Part shown: positions 6,467-14,133 of the stretch, in pieces
How positions within the stretch are numbered: the stretch's first letter is position 1
Layout of the letters: each line of letters begins with the position of its first letter
Assembly: GCA_937926265.1 (NCBI GenBank)
Contig: CALAZS010000294.1
Location: forward strand, 1-18,900
From: an uncultured Gammaproteobacteria bacterium
GTDB lineage: Bacteria > Pseudomonadota > Gammaproteobacteria > Chromatiales > Chromatiaceae
Length of the DNA: 18,900 nucleotides
Direction of reading: 5' to 3'
The notes under the pieces: model-generated
Databases searched by the model: none
What the model was told of the DNA's origin: nothing
The model's input: only the letters and a program-made list of their open reading frames with translations
Translations under genes and position numbers: made by a program

Positions 6467-7839
6467 CTGATAAAACTGTATTAATTGTCGAAGATGATAA
6501 AAGCCTTGGGCAGGCACTTGCAGATACACTTGAGCTTGCCGGGCTGCAGCCAATTCATGTCACTGATGGCCAGGCAGCTTTAAATATACTTGCGCACCAG
6601 GAAGTGATGGTGGTGGTAAGTGATGTACAGATGAAACCGATGGATGGTTTCGAACTGCTTGAAAACATTCGTAAACGTTTTAACTCAATTCCCGTCATTC
6701 TTATGACTGCATTTGCTACGGTTGAAAGGGCAGTTGCGGCCATGCACTTAGGCGCAGTGGATTACCTGGTGAAGCCTTTTGAATCCGATATGCTGATTGA
6801 AAAAATCAGTCGTTATCAGCCCGCTGAAGCAGAACAGGTCAGTACGCTTATCGCTGAAGACCTGCGTACACGTGAACTGGTTGAGATGGCACGTCGTGTT
6901 GCACAAAGCGATGCATCGGTAATGATCGGTGGTGAAAGTGGTTCCGGTAAGGAAGTGTTTGCACGTTTTATTCATCAAAACTCACCACGTGCTGAAGAGC
7001 CATTTGTTGCGATTAACTGTGCAGCAATTCCCGACAACATGCTTGAAGCTGTTTTGTTCGGTTATGAAAAAGGTGCTTTTACCGGTGCGTATAAATCCAG
7101 TGCCGGGAAATTTGAACAGTCACAGGGTGGTACTTTGTTACTGGATGAGATTTCCGAAATGAGTATGTCATTGCAGGCCAAGCTGTTACGTGTGTTGCAG
7201 GAGCGTGAAGTTGAGCGTCTGGGTGGAACCAAAACGATTGACCTTGATGTGCGTGTGCTTGCAACTTCAAACCGTAAACTTCGGGAAGAAGTGGCTGCAG
7301 GTCGTTTCCGGGAAGACCTGTTTTATCGATTGAATGTTTTTCCATTAACACTGGCGCCATTGCGTGATCGCCCACGTGATATCGTACCTTTGGTTGAGTT
7401 CATGATGCAGCGCCACCTGGTTAACGGTGAAGCCATGCCTTCATTAAGCGATGAAGCGAAGGCAAAATTGCTTACGCATAAATGGCCCGGTAATGTCAGG
7501 GAACTTGATAACGTTGTGCAGCGTGCCTTAATTTTAAGAACCGGCAATGAAATCACGGCTGAAAACCTTTGCTTTGAAAACGAAGACGTTAATGTATCTT
7601 CTGCGCCAACGTATGAAAAACCTACCATAGAAAACTATGTCCCTGCGGAATCATCTTCAAATGCTTCTGGTTCTTTAAGCAGCGATTTGAAATCGGTTGA
7701 AGACAAGATGATTCTCGATGCGCTGCAAAGTGGTAATGGCAGTCGTAAAGTTGCCGCTGAAATTCTTGGCATCAGCCCCAGAACATTGCGTTATAAAATT
7801 GCTCGTTTACGTGAGGCAGGTATTTCGATACCCCGCTGA
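6463..7839 (+). CDS. fleR: Flagellar response regulator FleR (sigma54 activator)
   Basis: A 458-residue NtrC-type regulator. The receiver domain (1-120) has the acidic pair D11-D12, phosphoacceptor D54 in VSDVQMKPMDG, T82 and K104. The AAA+ domain has Walker A GESGSGKE (157-164), GAFTGA (204-209), Walker B LLLDEISE (225-232) and WPGNVREL (341-348). The C-terminal Fis-like helix-turn-helix (about 425-452) ends in SPRTLRYKIARLREAG. When phosphorylated by FleS it should activate sigma54 promoters of middle flagellar genes. The candidate at 8208-8224 before fliE is the obvious local target. A good AGGAGA ribosome site lies before the start, which overlaps the fleS stop by four bases. It is followed by the repeat-containing gap before fliE. 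Confidence 0.96.
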   Translation: MTDKTVLIVEDDKSLGQALADTLELAGLQPIHVTDGQAALNILAHQEVMVVVSDVQMKPMDGFELLENIRKRFNSIPVILMTAFATVERAVAAMHLGAVDYLVKPFESDMLIEKISRYQPAEAEQVSTLIAEDLRTRELVEMARRVAQSDASVMIGGESGSGKEVFARFIHQNSPRAEEPFVAINCAAIPDNMLEAVLFGYEKGAFTGAYKSSAGKFEQSQGGTLLLDEISEMSMSLQAKLLRVLQEREVERLGGTKTIDLDVRVLATSNRKLREEVAAGRFREDLFYRLNVFPLTLAPLRDRPRDIVPLVEFMMQRHLVNGEAMPSLSDEAKAKLLTHKWPGNVRELDNVVQRALILRTGNEITAENLCFENEDVNVSSAPTYEKPTIENYVPAESSSNASGSLSSDLKSVEDKMILDALQSGNGSRKVAAEILGISPRTLRYKIARLREAGISIPR

Positions 7840-7850
7840 TTACTTTTTCT

Positions 7851-7959
7851 AAAGCGACCTTGTGCACTTATACAAAAGACGCTGTGAATACATCCATGTA
7901 AGCTTGGCCTCGCCATCCATGGCTCGGACACTTTTGTATAAGCACTCCAAGGGCGCTTT
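7851..7959. repeat. 109-bp imperfect inverted-repeat element (MITE-like) between fleR and fliE
   Basis: The left arm (7851-7878) and right arm (7931-7959) are near-perfect inverted copies. AAAGCGnCCTTG pairs at the outer end with one mismatch, and CTTATACAAAAG pairs perfectly at the inner end, with a small bulge between. The 52-bp interior carries further dyads, such as ACATCCATGT and CCnnGCCATCCATGGCnnGG. No transposase is present. The layout suggests a non-autonomous, probably multicopy intergenic element. It begins 12 bases after the fleR stop and might also act as an RNA hairpin that ends or protects the fleSR message. Multicopy status cannot be checked here. Confidence 0.7.
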
Positions 7960-8010
7960 GAGAGAAATGCGCGTACTTCAAGCCACAATTATTATTAAGA
8001 AAGGTTGACT

Positions 8011-8098
8011 GAAAAGCTTTATGCTGGCGTCTGAGGGCAGGATGCCCGAAGTCGAGCGACACAGGGATGTGCTCGAGCGTCCAGTAAAAAGCTTTGCG
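8011..8098. repeat. Second palindromic block downstream of the 109-bp element
   Basis: AAAGCTTT followed three bases later by CTGG (8013-8027) is mirrored at 8082-8095. Two smaller hairpins lie inside: GGGCA/TGCCC (8035-8047) and CGAGC...GCTCG (8053-8075). Together with the 109-bp block to its left it gives about 250 bp of nested dyads. The pair may be one composite repetitive element, as short hypothetical proteins derived from such repeats in gammaproteobacteria show both segments together (from memory, unverified). Confidence 0.55.
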
Positions 8099-8207
8099 GT
8101 TAATCTTCTAAACAGGAAACTTGCATATAAGGCTGGAGTATTTTAAGAAAAAGATACAGCCTATCCGTCTCTCTTCCATAAGGTCACTTTAAAATTCCAC
8201 TGGATAG

Positions 8208-8224
8208 TTGGCATTAATCCTGCA
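8208..8224 (+). promoter_or_regulatory. Sigma54 (RpoN) promoter of the fliE operon
   Basis: TTGGCAT (8208-8214) and TGCA (8221-8224) put GG (8210-8211) and GC (8222-8223) ten bases apart, the required -24/-12 spacing. Predicted start of transcription is near 8235, about 33 bases before the fliE ATG, which has a GGGAG ribosome site at 8257-8261. FleR, encoded upstream, is the likely activator. Confidence 0.8.
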
Positions 8225-8267
8225 GAAAACCTCGTAAACGACAAATTTATGACAGTGGGAGAAAGCT

Positions 8268-8603
8268 ATGTCTGCAATATCACCGGAGATCAGCCAGGTA
8301 CTGGCACAGATGCGCGTCATGCAGGCCCAGGCACAGGCTGAAATCGTAAAACCACAGGCCGTAGTCGAACCAACACAGGGTGTTAGCTTTGGAGATGTTT
8401 TATCCAAGTCGATTAGTTCCGTAAACGATATTACAAAACAATCATCCAACTTGAAAACACGTTTCGAAATGGGTGACCCGGACGTCAGCATAACCGATGT
8501 CATGATCACTTCGCAGAAATCCAAGCTGGCATTTACTGCCATGGTTGAAGTGCGTAACAAATTCCTGGAAGCATACAAAGAAGTAATGAATATGCCGGTT
8601 TAG
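8268..8603 (+). CDS. fliE: Flagellar hook-basal body protein FliE
   Basis: A 111-residue protein of the usual FliE size. It forms the junction between the MS ring and the proximal rod and is needed for export of rod proteins. The conserved C-terminal half is clear: FGDVLSKSISSVND (about 47-60), then DPDVSITDVMITSQKSKLAF and the ending VEVRNKFLEAYKEVMNMPV. The N-terminal 40 residues are Gln/Ala-rich and variable, as is normal. A good GGGAG ribosome site sits before the ATG, and the sigma54 promoter upstream makes it the first gene of the fliEFGHIJ run. A 79-bp gap separates it from fliF. Confidence 0.96.
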   Translation: MSAISPEISQVLAQMRVMQAQAQAEIVKPQAVVEPTQGVSFGDVLSKSISSVNDITKQSSNLKTRFEMGDPDVSITDVMITSQKSKLAFTAMVEVRNKFLEAYKEVMNMPV

Positions 8604-8682
8604 GTAAAAGCTTATTCAAGGGCGAACTAGTAATAACGTAATTAAACGGTTTTAAGAAACAAACGAATCCTGGGGTAAAAAA

Positions 8683-10365
8683 ATGGCGGAAGTAGACGGA
8701 AAATCTGAAATGGTGGCACAGGGATCTGATGTACCCAACCTCGGCATGAATCCCATCTTCAAACAGATCGGCGCCATGGTAGGTATCGCGATAAGCGTGG
8801 CGCTGGGTTTTGCGGTTGTAATGTGGACGCAAACGCCAAACTACAGCGTACTTGATGCGTCACTCTCAGAAAGAGATGCCGTCGATGTAGTCAATGCCCT
8901 GCAGACCAATAACATCCAACACAAAATCGATCCTTCCACTGGCATGGTGCTGGTGGAAACATCCAAGCTTCACGACGCCAAGATGAAACTGGCTGCGATG
9001 GGGTTGCCCCGTAGTGCCGGCATGGGGTTTGAACTGATTACCGGTGAGCCCGGTTTTGGTGTAAGCCAGCTGGTTGAAAAAGCCCGCCATCAACGTGCCA
9101 TTGAAGGTGAACTGGCCAGAACCATTGCAACCATAAATGCGGTGCAAAGTGCCCGTGTTCACCTGGCTATTCCGAAACAGTCAGTGTTTATCCGCAAACG
9201 TAAAACACCCAGCGCTTCGGTGACGCTGAAACTTTATGCAGGCCGCAAACTTCAGGAAGAACAGATTGATGCGATCGTGCACATGGTTTCTTCCAGTGTC
9301 GCAGAACTTGAAGCTGATAATGTGACCGTGGTTGACCAGAAAGGCAACCTGCTTAGCAGCCGCAGATCTTCAAGAGAAATGCAGATGTCCGCCGACCAGT
9401 TTGATTACACCACCAAGCTGGAAGACCGTTATCGTGATCGGGTATACGACATTCTGACTCCAATTCTTGGCGAGGGTAAGGTACGCGTTCAGGTTAATGC
9501 CGATGTCGACTTTACAGTGACAGAACAGACCAGCCAGCGTTATAACCCGGATATGCCTGCACTGATCAGTGAACAGGTCAACGAAGAAGCTTCAACCCTG
9601 GGTGGCGCAATTGGGGTACCCGGAGCACTGGCAAATCAGCCTGAAGCGGCGGGTGCTGCGCCCGAGGTAGCTGGCGGAGCAGGAGGTGAAGAAGGCGCTC
9701 CTCAAACTGTTAACAGCAGCAAGCAGGCGACCCGTAACTACGAAGTTGATAAAACCATCAGCCATACACGTCTGTCGCCTGCCAATCTGCAGCGTCTGTC
9801 AGTTGCAGTGGTTGTTGATGACATGCTGTCAATCAATGCCGAGGGCCAGGTAGAGCGTCGTGAACGCACACCGGAAGAAATTGAACGCATCTCTCAACTG
9901 GTGCGTGAAGCGATCGGCTTTGACGGACTTCGCGGCGATACTGTAAAAGTCATTAACTCGGCTTTCATGGCGCCTGAGCCTATCGAGGAACTGCCTGAAA
10001 CACCTATTTACGAGCAGGCCTGGTTATGGGATGTGGTTAAACAGGTTGGCGGTATCCTGGTGGTTATTCTGCTGATTTTGATGGTCCTCAGGCCAGCAAT
10101 GAAACGCCTTACCAGTAATGAAATTGCGGTTATGGAAGGTGGAGCTGCCGGCGCTGCTGGAGAAGGCGGTGCTGCCGGAATGGCAGGTGCCGCAGCAGGT
10201 GCTGGCGCAGGTGGTCCGGTTGCCTCGCTGACAGACGAAACCGGTGCACCAATCAGCTTGCCAGGTCCGGGCAATTATGAAAGCATACTTGAAGCAGCCA
10301 GACGCCTGGTTGATGAAGACCCAAAACGTGTTGCACAACTGGTGAAATCCTGGGCTAAAGAATAA
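8683..10365 (+). CDS. fliF: Flagellar MS-ring protein FliF
   Basis: A 560-residue inner-membrane protein that builds the MS ring and anchors the rotor and export gate. TM1 is at about 30-48 and TM2 at about 455-470. Between them lie the periplasmic ring-building domains, with the typical VEKARHQRAIEGELART segment (about 128-144) and ARVHLAIPK. The variable periplasmic loop near 305-350 is Gly/Ala/Glu-rich. The cytoplasmic tail carries a striking Ala/Gly-only stretch (about 485-511) before the conserved FliG-binding end, ARRLVDEDPKRVAQLVKSWAKE (about 539-560). The stop overlaps the fliG start by one base, so translation is probably coupled. Confidence 0.97.
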   Translation: MAEVDGKSEMVAQGSDVPNLGMNPIFKQIGAMVGIAISVALGFAVVMWTQTPNYSVLDASLSERDAVDVVNALQTNNIQHKIDPSTGMVLVETSKLHDAKMKLAAMGLPRSAGMGFELITGEPGFGVSQLVEKARHQRAIEGELARTIATINAVQSARVHLAIPKQSVFIRKRKTPSASVTLKLYAGRKLQEEQIDAIVHMVSSSVAELEADNVTVVDQKGNLLSSRRSSREMQMSADQFDYTTKLEDRYRDRVYDILTPILGEGKVRVQVNADVDFTVTEQTSQRYNPDMPALISEQVNEEASTLGGAIGVPGALANQPEAAGAAPEVAGGAGGEEGAPQTVNSSKQATRNYEVDKTISHTRLSPANLQRLSVAVVVDDMLSINAEGQVERRERTPEEIERISQLVREAIGFDGLRGDTVKVINSAFMAPEPIEELPETPIYEQAWLWDVVKQVGGILVVILLILMVLRPAMKRLTSNEIAVMEGGAAGAAGEGGAAGMAGAAAGAGAGGPVASLTDETGAPISLPGPGNYESILEAARRLVDEDPKRVAQLVKSWAKE

Positions 10366-11399
10366 TGAGTGAAGCCGAACAACAAGCAGCAGCTCCAGTC
10401 GCTACCTCGTCGTTGAACGGGGTAGAGAAGTCGGCTTTGCTGCTGCTCGCACTTGGTGAAAAACATGCTGCTGATATCCTTCAGCACATGGGGCCCAAGG
10501 AGGTTCAGGACCTGGGTATGGTGATGGCTGGCCTGACCAATGTAACTTCCTCCATGATGGAAGAAGTGATGTCAGAGTTTGTTGCCACCATTGGTAACCA
10601 GACCTCTCTCGGTCTCGGCTCAGATGAATATATCCGCAACATGCTGACTTCGGCACTTGGTGCGGACAAAGCCGGTGGCATGATTGACCGTATCCTGCTG
10701 GGCCGTAATAGTAAGGGGCTGGAGCAGTTGAAATGGATGGAACCCAAGCAGATTGCCGAGGTGATCCGTCTCGAACATCCACAGATTATTTCGATTGTCA
10801 TGTCATTTCTTGACCCTGACCAGGCAGCTGCAGTGCTCTCCGAATTCCCTGAAAAAGTCCGGAGCGACATCATCATGCGTGTTGCCGCACTTGAGGGTAT
10901 TCAGCCAAACGCACTGCAGGAACTCGATAACATCCTTGAAAAACAGTTCCAGGGTGCCAGTAACGTCAAGTCGTCCAGTATGGGCGGTGTCAAAAAAGCG
11001 GCCGATATTCTCAACCTGGTGGAAGGTTCAATCCAGGCTACCTTGATGGAAGATATCACCGAAACCGACGAAGACCTGGCACAGGAAATCCAGGACAACA
11101 TGTTTACCTTTGAAAACCTCAACGATATCGATGACCGCGGCTTCCAGACGCTGCTCAGGGAAGTGTCTTCCGATCAGTTACTGCTGGCAATGCGTGGTAT
11201 CGAGGAAGGGCTCAAGGAGAAATTCTTCAAGAACATGTCTTCCCGTGCCGCCGATATGCTGCGTGATGATCTCGAAGCTGCAGCTCCGGTCAAGCTCAGT
11301 GAAGTTGAAGCGGCCCAGAAAGAAATTCTTACCGTTGTTCGTCGATTGGCAGATGCCGGTGAAATCATGTTAGGTGGTGGCGGTGAAGAACTCGTCTAA
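10365..11399 (+). CDS. fliG: Flagellar motor switch protein FliG
   Basis: A 344-residue rotor protein that couples stator torque to the ring and sets rotation direction. It has a short Ala/Gln-rich N-terminal extension (1-18), the FliF-binding N-domain (about 19-110), the middle domain with EHPQ (137-140), and MFTFENL (246-252) at the entry to the C-terminal domain. The torque helix (about 280-304) keeps the charged residues seen in enteric FliG, including the MSSRAADMLRDDLE segment with its arginines and paired aspartates. The start overlaps fliF (TAATG) without a strong ribosome site, and the 3' end overlaps fliH. Nothing looks degraded. Confidence 0.97.
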   Translation: MSEAEQQAAAPVATSSLNGVEKSALLLLALGEKHAADILQHMGPKEVQDLGMVMAGLTNVTSSMMEEVMSEFVATIGNQTSLGLGSDEYIRNMLTSALGADKAGGMIDRILLGRNSKGLEQLKWMEPKQIAEVIRLEHPQIISIVMSFLDPDQAAAVLSEFPEKVRSDIIMRVAALEGIQPNALQELDNILEKQFQGASNVKSSSMGGVKKAADILNLVEGSIQATLMEDITETDEDLAQEIQDNMFTFENLNDIDDRGFQTLLREVSSDQLLLAMRGIEEGLKEKFFKNMSSRAADMLRDDLEAAAPVKLSEVEAAQKEILTVVRRLADAGEIMLGGGGEELV

Positions 11400-12147
11400 C
11401 CCTAAAATCATTCGCGCCGCCGATGTAGAAAAGCTGTCCAATTATCAACCCAGGGACATGACTGGTGCAGCGCGCCAGCAGCAACAGGTCAAACCCAAGA
11501 AAGCCCAGATGACTGCGGCAGAACTGGAGAAACTGCAAAAGCAGGCTTATGAGGAGGCTTTTGAGCAGGGCAAGAAAGAAGGCTTTGAGTTTGGCCATAA
11601 CGAAGCACTTGAACAATATCGTTCCCAGTTGGCAGAAAAAACCGAACTTCTTGACAAACTGTTATCCGGCCTCGACAAACCTTTTGAAAACCTCGACGAC
11701 CAGGTTGAAAATGAAGTTGTGGAACTGGTCATCAGTATGGTCAGGCAACTTATCCGCCGCGAAATCAAGATGGACCCGGGCCATATTGCAGGCGTGGTTC
11801 GCGAAGCCATGTCGGCGCTGCCTGTAGCAAACCGTGAAGTGACCCTGGTTCTCAATCCTGAAGATGCCGCAGTTATCCGCGAAGTATTTACCATTTCAGA
11901 AAAAGAGCAGGGCTGGAATATTGTTGAAGACCCGGTACTTAACCGGGGCGGCTGCAAGGTCCTGGCCGGTGACTCACAAATTGACGCTACCCTCGAATCA
12001 AGACTGGATGCATTGATTGCTCCATTGTTGTCTGACGAAAGAAACCAGGAAGCTGAAAAAAAACCGGAAGCCAAATCTCCTGATTCCAAATCCCCTGGCA
12101 CGGTTTCTGAAGATACTGATGAAGATACTAATGGTAAAGAAACATGA
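11383..12147 (+). CDS. fliH: Flagellar export ATPase regulator/stator FliH
   Basis: About 254 residues. FliH binds the FliI ATPase and links it to the export gate and C-ring. It has a charged N-terminus with an IIRA motif, a Gln/Lys/Glu-rich coiled region with glycine-spaced repeats (EQGKKEGFEFGHNEA, about 60-74), and a conserved C-terminal domain related to V-ATPase subunit E, which includes LIRREIKMDPGHIAGVVREAM and GGCKVLAGDSQIDATLESRLDAL (about 192-214). A variable acidic/proline tail follows. The start is uncertain: GTG codons at 11374, 11377 and 11383 are all in frame. I prefer 11383 because GGTGG precedes it at good distance. It overlaps the end of fliG, and its stop overlaps the fliI start (ATGA). 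Confidence 0.92.
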   Translation: MKNSSNPKIIRAADVEKLSNYQPRDMTGAARQQQQVKPKKAQMTAAELEKLQKQAYEEAFEQGKKEGFEFGHNEALEQYRSQLAEKTELLDKLLSGLDKPFENLDDQVENEVVELVISMVRQLIRREIKMDPGHIAGVVREAMSALPVANREVTLVLNPEDAAVIREVFTISEKEQGWNIVEDPVLNRGGCKVLAGDSQIDATLESRLDALIAPLLSDERNQEAEKKPEAKSPDSKSPGTVSEDTDEDTNGKET

Positions 12148-13505
12148 GCCAGCAGTCTGTACCTGATAGCAACAGAAGTTCGATCTGGGCGTCACGAATC
12201 AACAAGATGCATGACTACCTGGCCGATGCCCGTGGCATGGTCGTCGAAGGCAAGCTCAAACGCATGATTGGCCTGACACTGGAGGCCAGTGGTTGTCGTG
12301 CTGCTATCGGTGAACAGTGTGATGTGATCAGCAGAAACGGCGACCAGATAGAAGCTGAGGTAGTCGGGTTTGCTTCTGAAAACCTCTACCTGATGCCTAC
12401 GGGAGATATCCGTGGTCTTGAGCAGGACGCGCGTGTTGTACCGACAGGTCGTGTTGGGGAAGCCCTGGTGGGTGAAGGTCTGCTTGGCCGTGTGATTGAT
12501 GGCGCCGGCCGCCCGCTTGATGGCAAAGGTCCGATCCGGTCTGAACAGCGGCGTCCGTTAAGTGGCGAATCAATCAACCCGCTGGCCCGTGCGCCAATTC
12601 GTGAACAGCTTGATGTCGGCGTACGTGCCATCAATGCGCTGCTTAGCGTTGGCAGGGGACAGCGTTTAGGACTATTTGCCGGTTCCGGTGTGGGTAAATC
12701 GGTATTGATGGGGATGATGACCAAGTACACCAACGCCGATGTCGTCGTGGTGGGCCTTATCGGTGAGCGTGGCCGTGAGGTTAAGGAATTCGTCGATAAT
12801 ATTCTGGGTGAGGAAGGCCTGAAAAGAGCGGTTGTGGTTGCCGTTCCGGCTGACCAGGCGCCGCTTCGACGCATGCATGGTGCGATGCTTGCGACCAGTA
12901 TTGCCGAAGCCTTTCGTGACAAGGGTAAGCAGGTACTTTTGTTAATGGATTCACTTACCCGCTATGCCCAGGCACAGCGTGAAATTGGCCTTGCCATTAA
13001 TGAGCCGCCGGCCACCAAGGGCTACCCGCCCTCAGTGTTTGCAAAACTGCCGCATCTGGTTGAAAGAGCCGGAAATGGACAAAAAGGTGGTGGATCCATC
13101 ACAGCGTTCTATACTGTACTAACAGAGGGTGATGATCAGAATGACCCGATTGCCGATGCAGCCAGAGCTATTCTGGATGGTCATATTGTCCTTTCCCGGC
13201 GGCTGGCAGAATCTGGTCATTACCCTGCGATTGATATTGAGGCGTCAATCAGTCGTGCCATGAATGACATTACTGACCAGGCTCACCAGATCAGTTCGCG
13301 CAGTTTTAAACAGCTTTACTCGGTTTACCAGCAGAACCGTGACCTGATCAGTGTTGGTGCCTATGAAACTGGCTCGGATCAGATGATCGATGCCGCGATT
13401 GAAGCGATACCGATGCTGCAGGATTTCCTGCGCCAGGATATGTATACTCCGGTGAATCTGGAGCAAAGTCTGGCGGACCTGGAAACATTGTTTCCTCCAG
13501 CCTAA
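12144..13505 (+). CDS. fliI: Flagellum-specific export ATPase FliI
   Basis: A 453-residue F1-beta-like ATPase that energises release of chaperones and substrates at the flagellar export gate. Walker A AGSGVGKS is at 179-186, the catalytic-glutamate region GLIGERGREVKEF at about 204-216, and Walker B VLLLMDSLTRYA at 264-275. The GYPPSVFAKLPHLVERAG segment (about 293-310) and the C-terminal DITDQAHQISSRSFKQLYS region are typical. Length is normal and all key residues are present. The start overlaps fliH by four bases. Unlike the preceding junctions, it is followed by an 81-bp gap before fliJ. Confidence 0.98.
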   Translation: MSQQSVPDSNRSSIWASRINKMHDYLADARGMVVEGKLKRMIGLTLEASGCRAAIGEQCDVISRNGDQIEAEVVGFASENLYLMPTGDIRGLEQDARVVPTGRVGEALVGEGLLGRVIDGAGRPLDGKGPIRSEQRRPLSGESINPLARAPIREQLDVGVRAINALLSVGRGQRLGLFAGSGVGKSVLMGMMTKYTNADVVVVGLIGERGREVKEFVDNILGEEGLKRAVVVAVPADQAPLRRMHGAMLATSIAEAFRDKGKQVLLLMDSLTRYAQAQREIGLAINEPPATKGYPPSVFAKLPHLVERAGNGQKGGGSITAFYTVLTEGDDQNDPIADAARAILDGHIVLSRRLAESGHYPAIDIEASISRAMNDITDQAHQISSRSFKQLYSVYQQNRDLISVGAYETGSDQMIDAAIEAIPMLQDFLRQDMYTPVNLEQSLADLETLFPPA

Positions 13506-13507
13506 AA

Positions 13508-13531
13508 ATTTAGGCCTAAATAATATAGGCC
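13508..13531. repeat. Overlapping palindromes in the fliI-fliJ gap
   Basis: A 14-bp perfect palindrome (ATTTAGGCCTAAAT, 13508-13521) overlaps a stem-loop with 6-bp arms (GGCCTA 13513-13518, TAGGCC 13526-13531). A third, diverged copy of the TAGGYC core lies at 13542-13547. There is no T tract, so this is not a standard terminator. It could be an mRNA processing hairpin or a protein-binding site. Confidence 0.5.
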
Positions 13532-13586
13532 AGATTGAGTTTAGGTCTTGTTAATGTTGAGCTTGATAAAAAATTGAGATAATTAA

Positions 13587-14027
13587 ATGAATTCTTCAGA
13601 AAGATTTAAACCTGTTCTAAAGGTTGCCGAAAACCGCGAGGCAAGCGCAGCGCGTAAATTCGGTTTATCACAGAAGCAGCAGCATGAGGAAGAATCCAAG
13701 CTGGATAGCCTGCGTCAGTACCATGCCGAGTACCTGGCAAGGTTTCAGCAAAGTGCCAGTGCTGGTATCAGTGCCGGACAGTTAAGAGAGTACCAGGCAT
13801 TCTTGAGTAATCTGGAAGTGGCCATCACCGAGCAGGAAGAAATTGTCAGGCAAAGCAAACAAACATCTTCTCAGCATAAACAGGAATGGACCGAAAAGCA
13901 TATTCGTACCCAAAGCATGGATAAGGCGATGGGACGTATGGTTGCTGACGAACAGAAACAGCAGGAAGCACTCGAACAGAAAATGACGGATGAAGTTGCC
14001 CAGCGTATCAGGCGCTCAACCCACTAG
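13587..14027 (+). CDS. fliJ: Flagellar export chaperone FliJ
   Basis: A 146-residue, almost entirely helical protein with long coiled-coil segments (about 8-60 and 75-140), very rich in Gln, Glu, Lys and Ala. That is the FliJ pattern: an antiparallel coiled coil resembling the F1 gamma subunit that works with the FliI ring and the FlhA export gate. Sequence conservation is low in this family. The N-terminal RFKPVLKVAENRE motif and the position directly after fliI make the call solid. It is the last gene of the + strand block in the window; the next gene is convergent, 106 bases away, and no clear terminator was found in between. Confidence 0.92.
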   Translation: MNSSERFKPVLKVAENREASAARKFGLSQKQQHEEESKLDSLRQYHAEYLARFQQSASAGISAGQLREYQAFLSNLEVAITEQEEIVRQSKQTSSQHKQEWTEKHIRTQSMDKAMGRMVADEQKQQEALEQKMTDEVAQRIRRSTH

Positions 14028-14133
14028 TTACTCATCTGGTTGTTTTAACGGCAGCAGGCAGTGATGGCGAGAATGCCGGTTGCAGTCAAAACTGATCGGT
14101 TAAGTTCCAGGGTTTGTTGCACATCATGAGCGA

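Larger units (their letters stand above)
7840..8267. other. 428-bp intergenic region between fleR and fliE
   Basis: This is the only gap above 300 bases. It holds, in order, the 109-bp inverted-repeat element, an AT-rich spacer (7960-8010), the second palindromic block, about 100 bases without recognisable structure (8101-8207) where activator sites for FleR or FleQ would be expected, and the sigma54 promoter of fliE. Minus-strand open frames across the repeats have no credible coding features. Confidence 0.8.

Noticed and set aside
7867..7942. Simple rho-independent terminator for fleR formed by the 12-bp inner arms
   Set aside because: The loop would be over 50 nt and no T tract follows, so a standard terminator call is not justified. 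A structural role of the whole element remains possible.
7791..8062. Minus-strand open frames of about 65 residues across the fleR-fliE gap
   Set aside because: They are translations of the inverted-repeat DNA itself, have no ribosome sites, and resemble repeat-derived hypothetical proteins, not genes.
8189..8578. 129-residue minus-strand frame opposite fliE
   Set aside because: It is the antisense shadow of fliE and the promoter region, with no family signature.
10008..10338. Pro/Ala- and Cys/Thr-rich minus-strand frames
   Set aside because: These are antisense readings of the Ala/Gly-rich linker codons of fliF.
14028..14133. Terminator between fliJ and the GGDEF-EAL gene
   Set aside because: Only a weak ACGGCA/TGCCGGT pairing with a long loop and no T tract was found.
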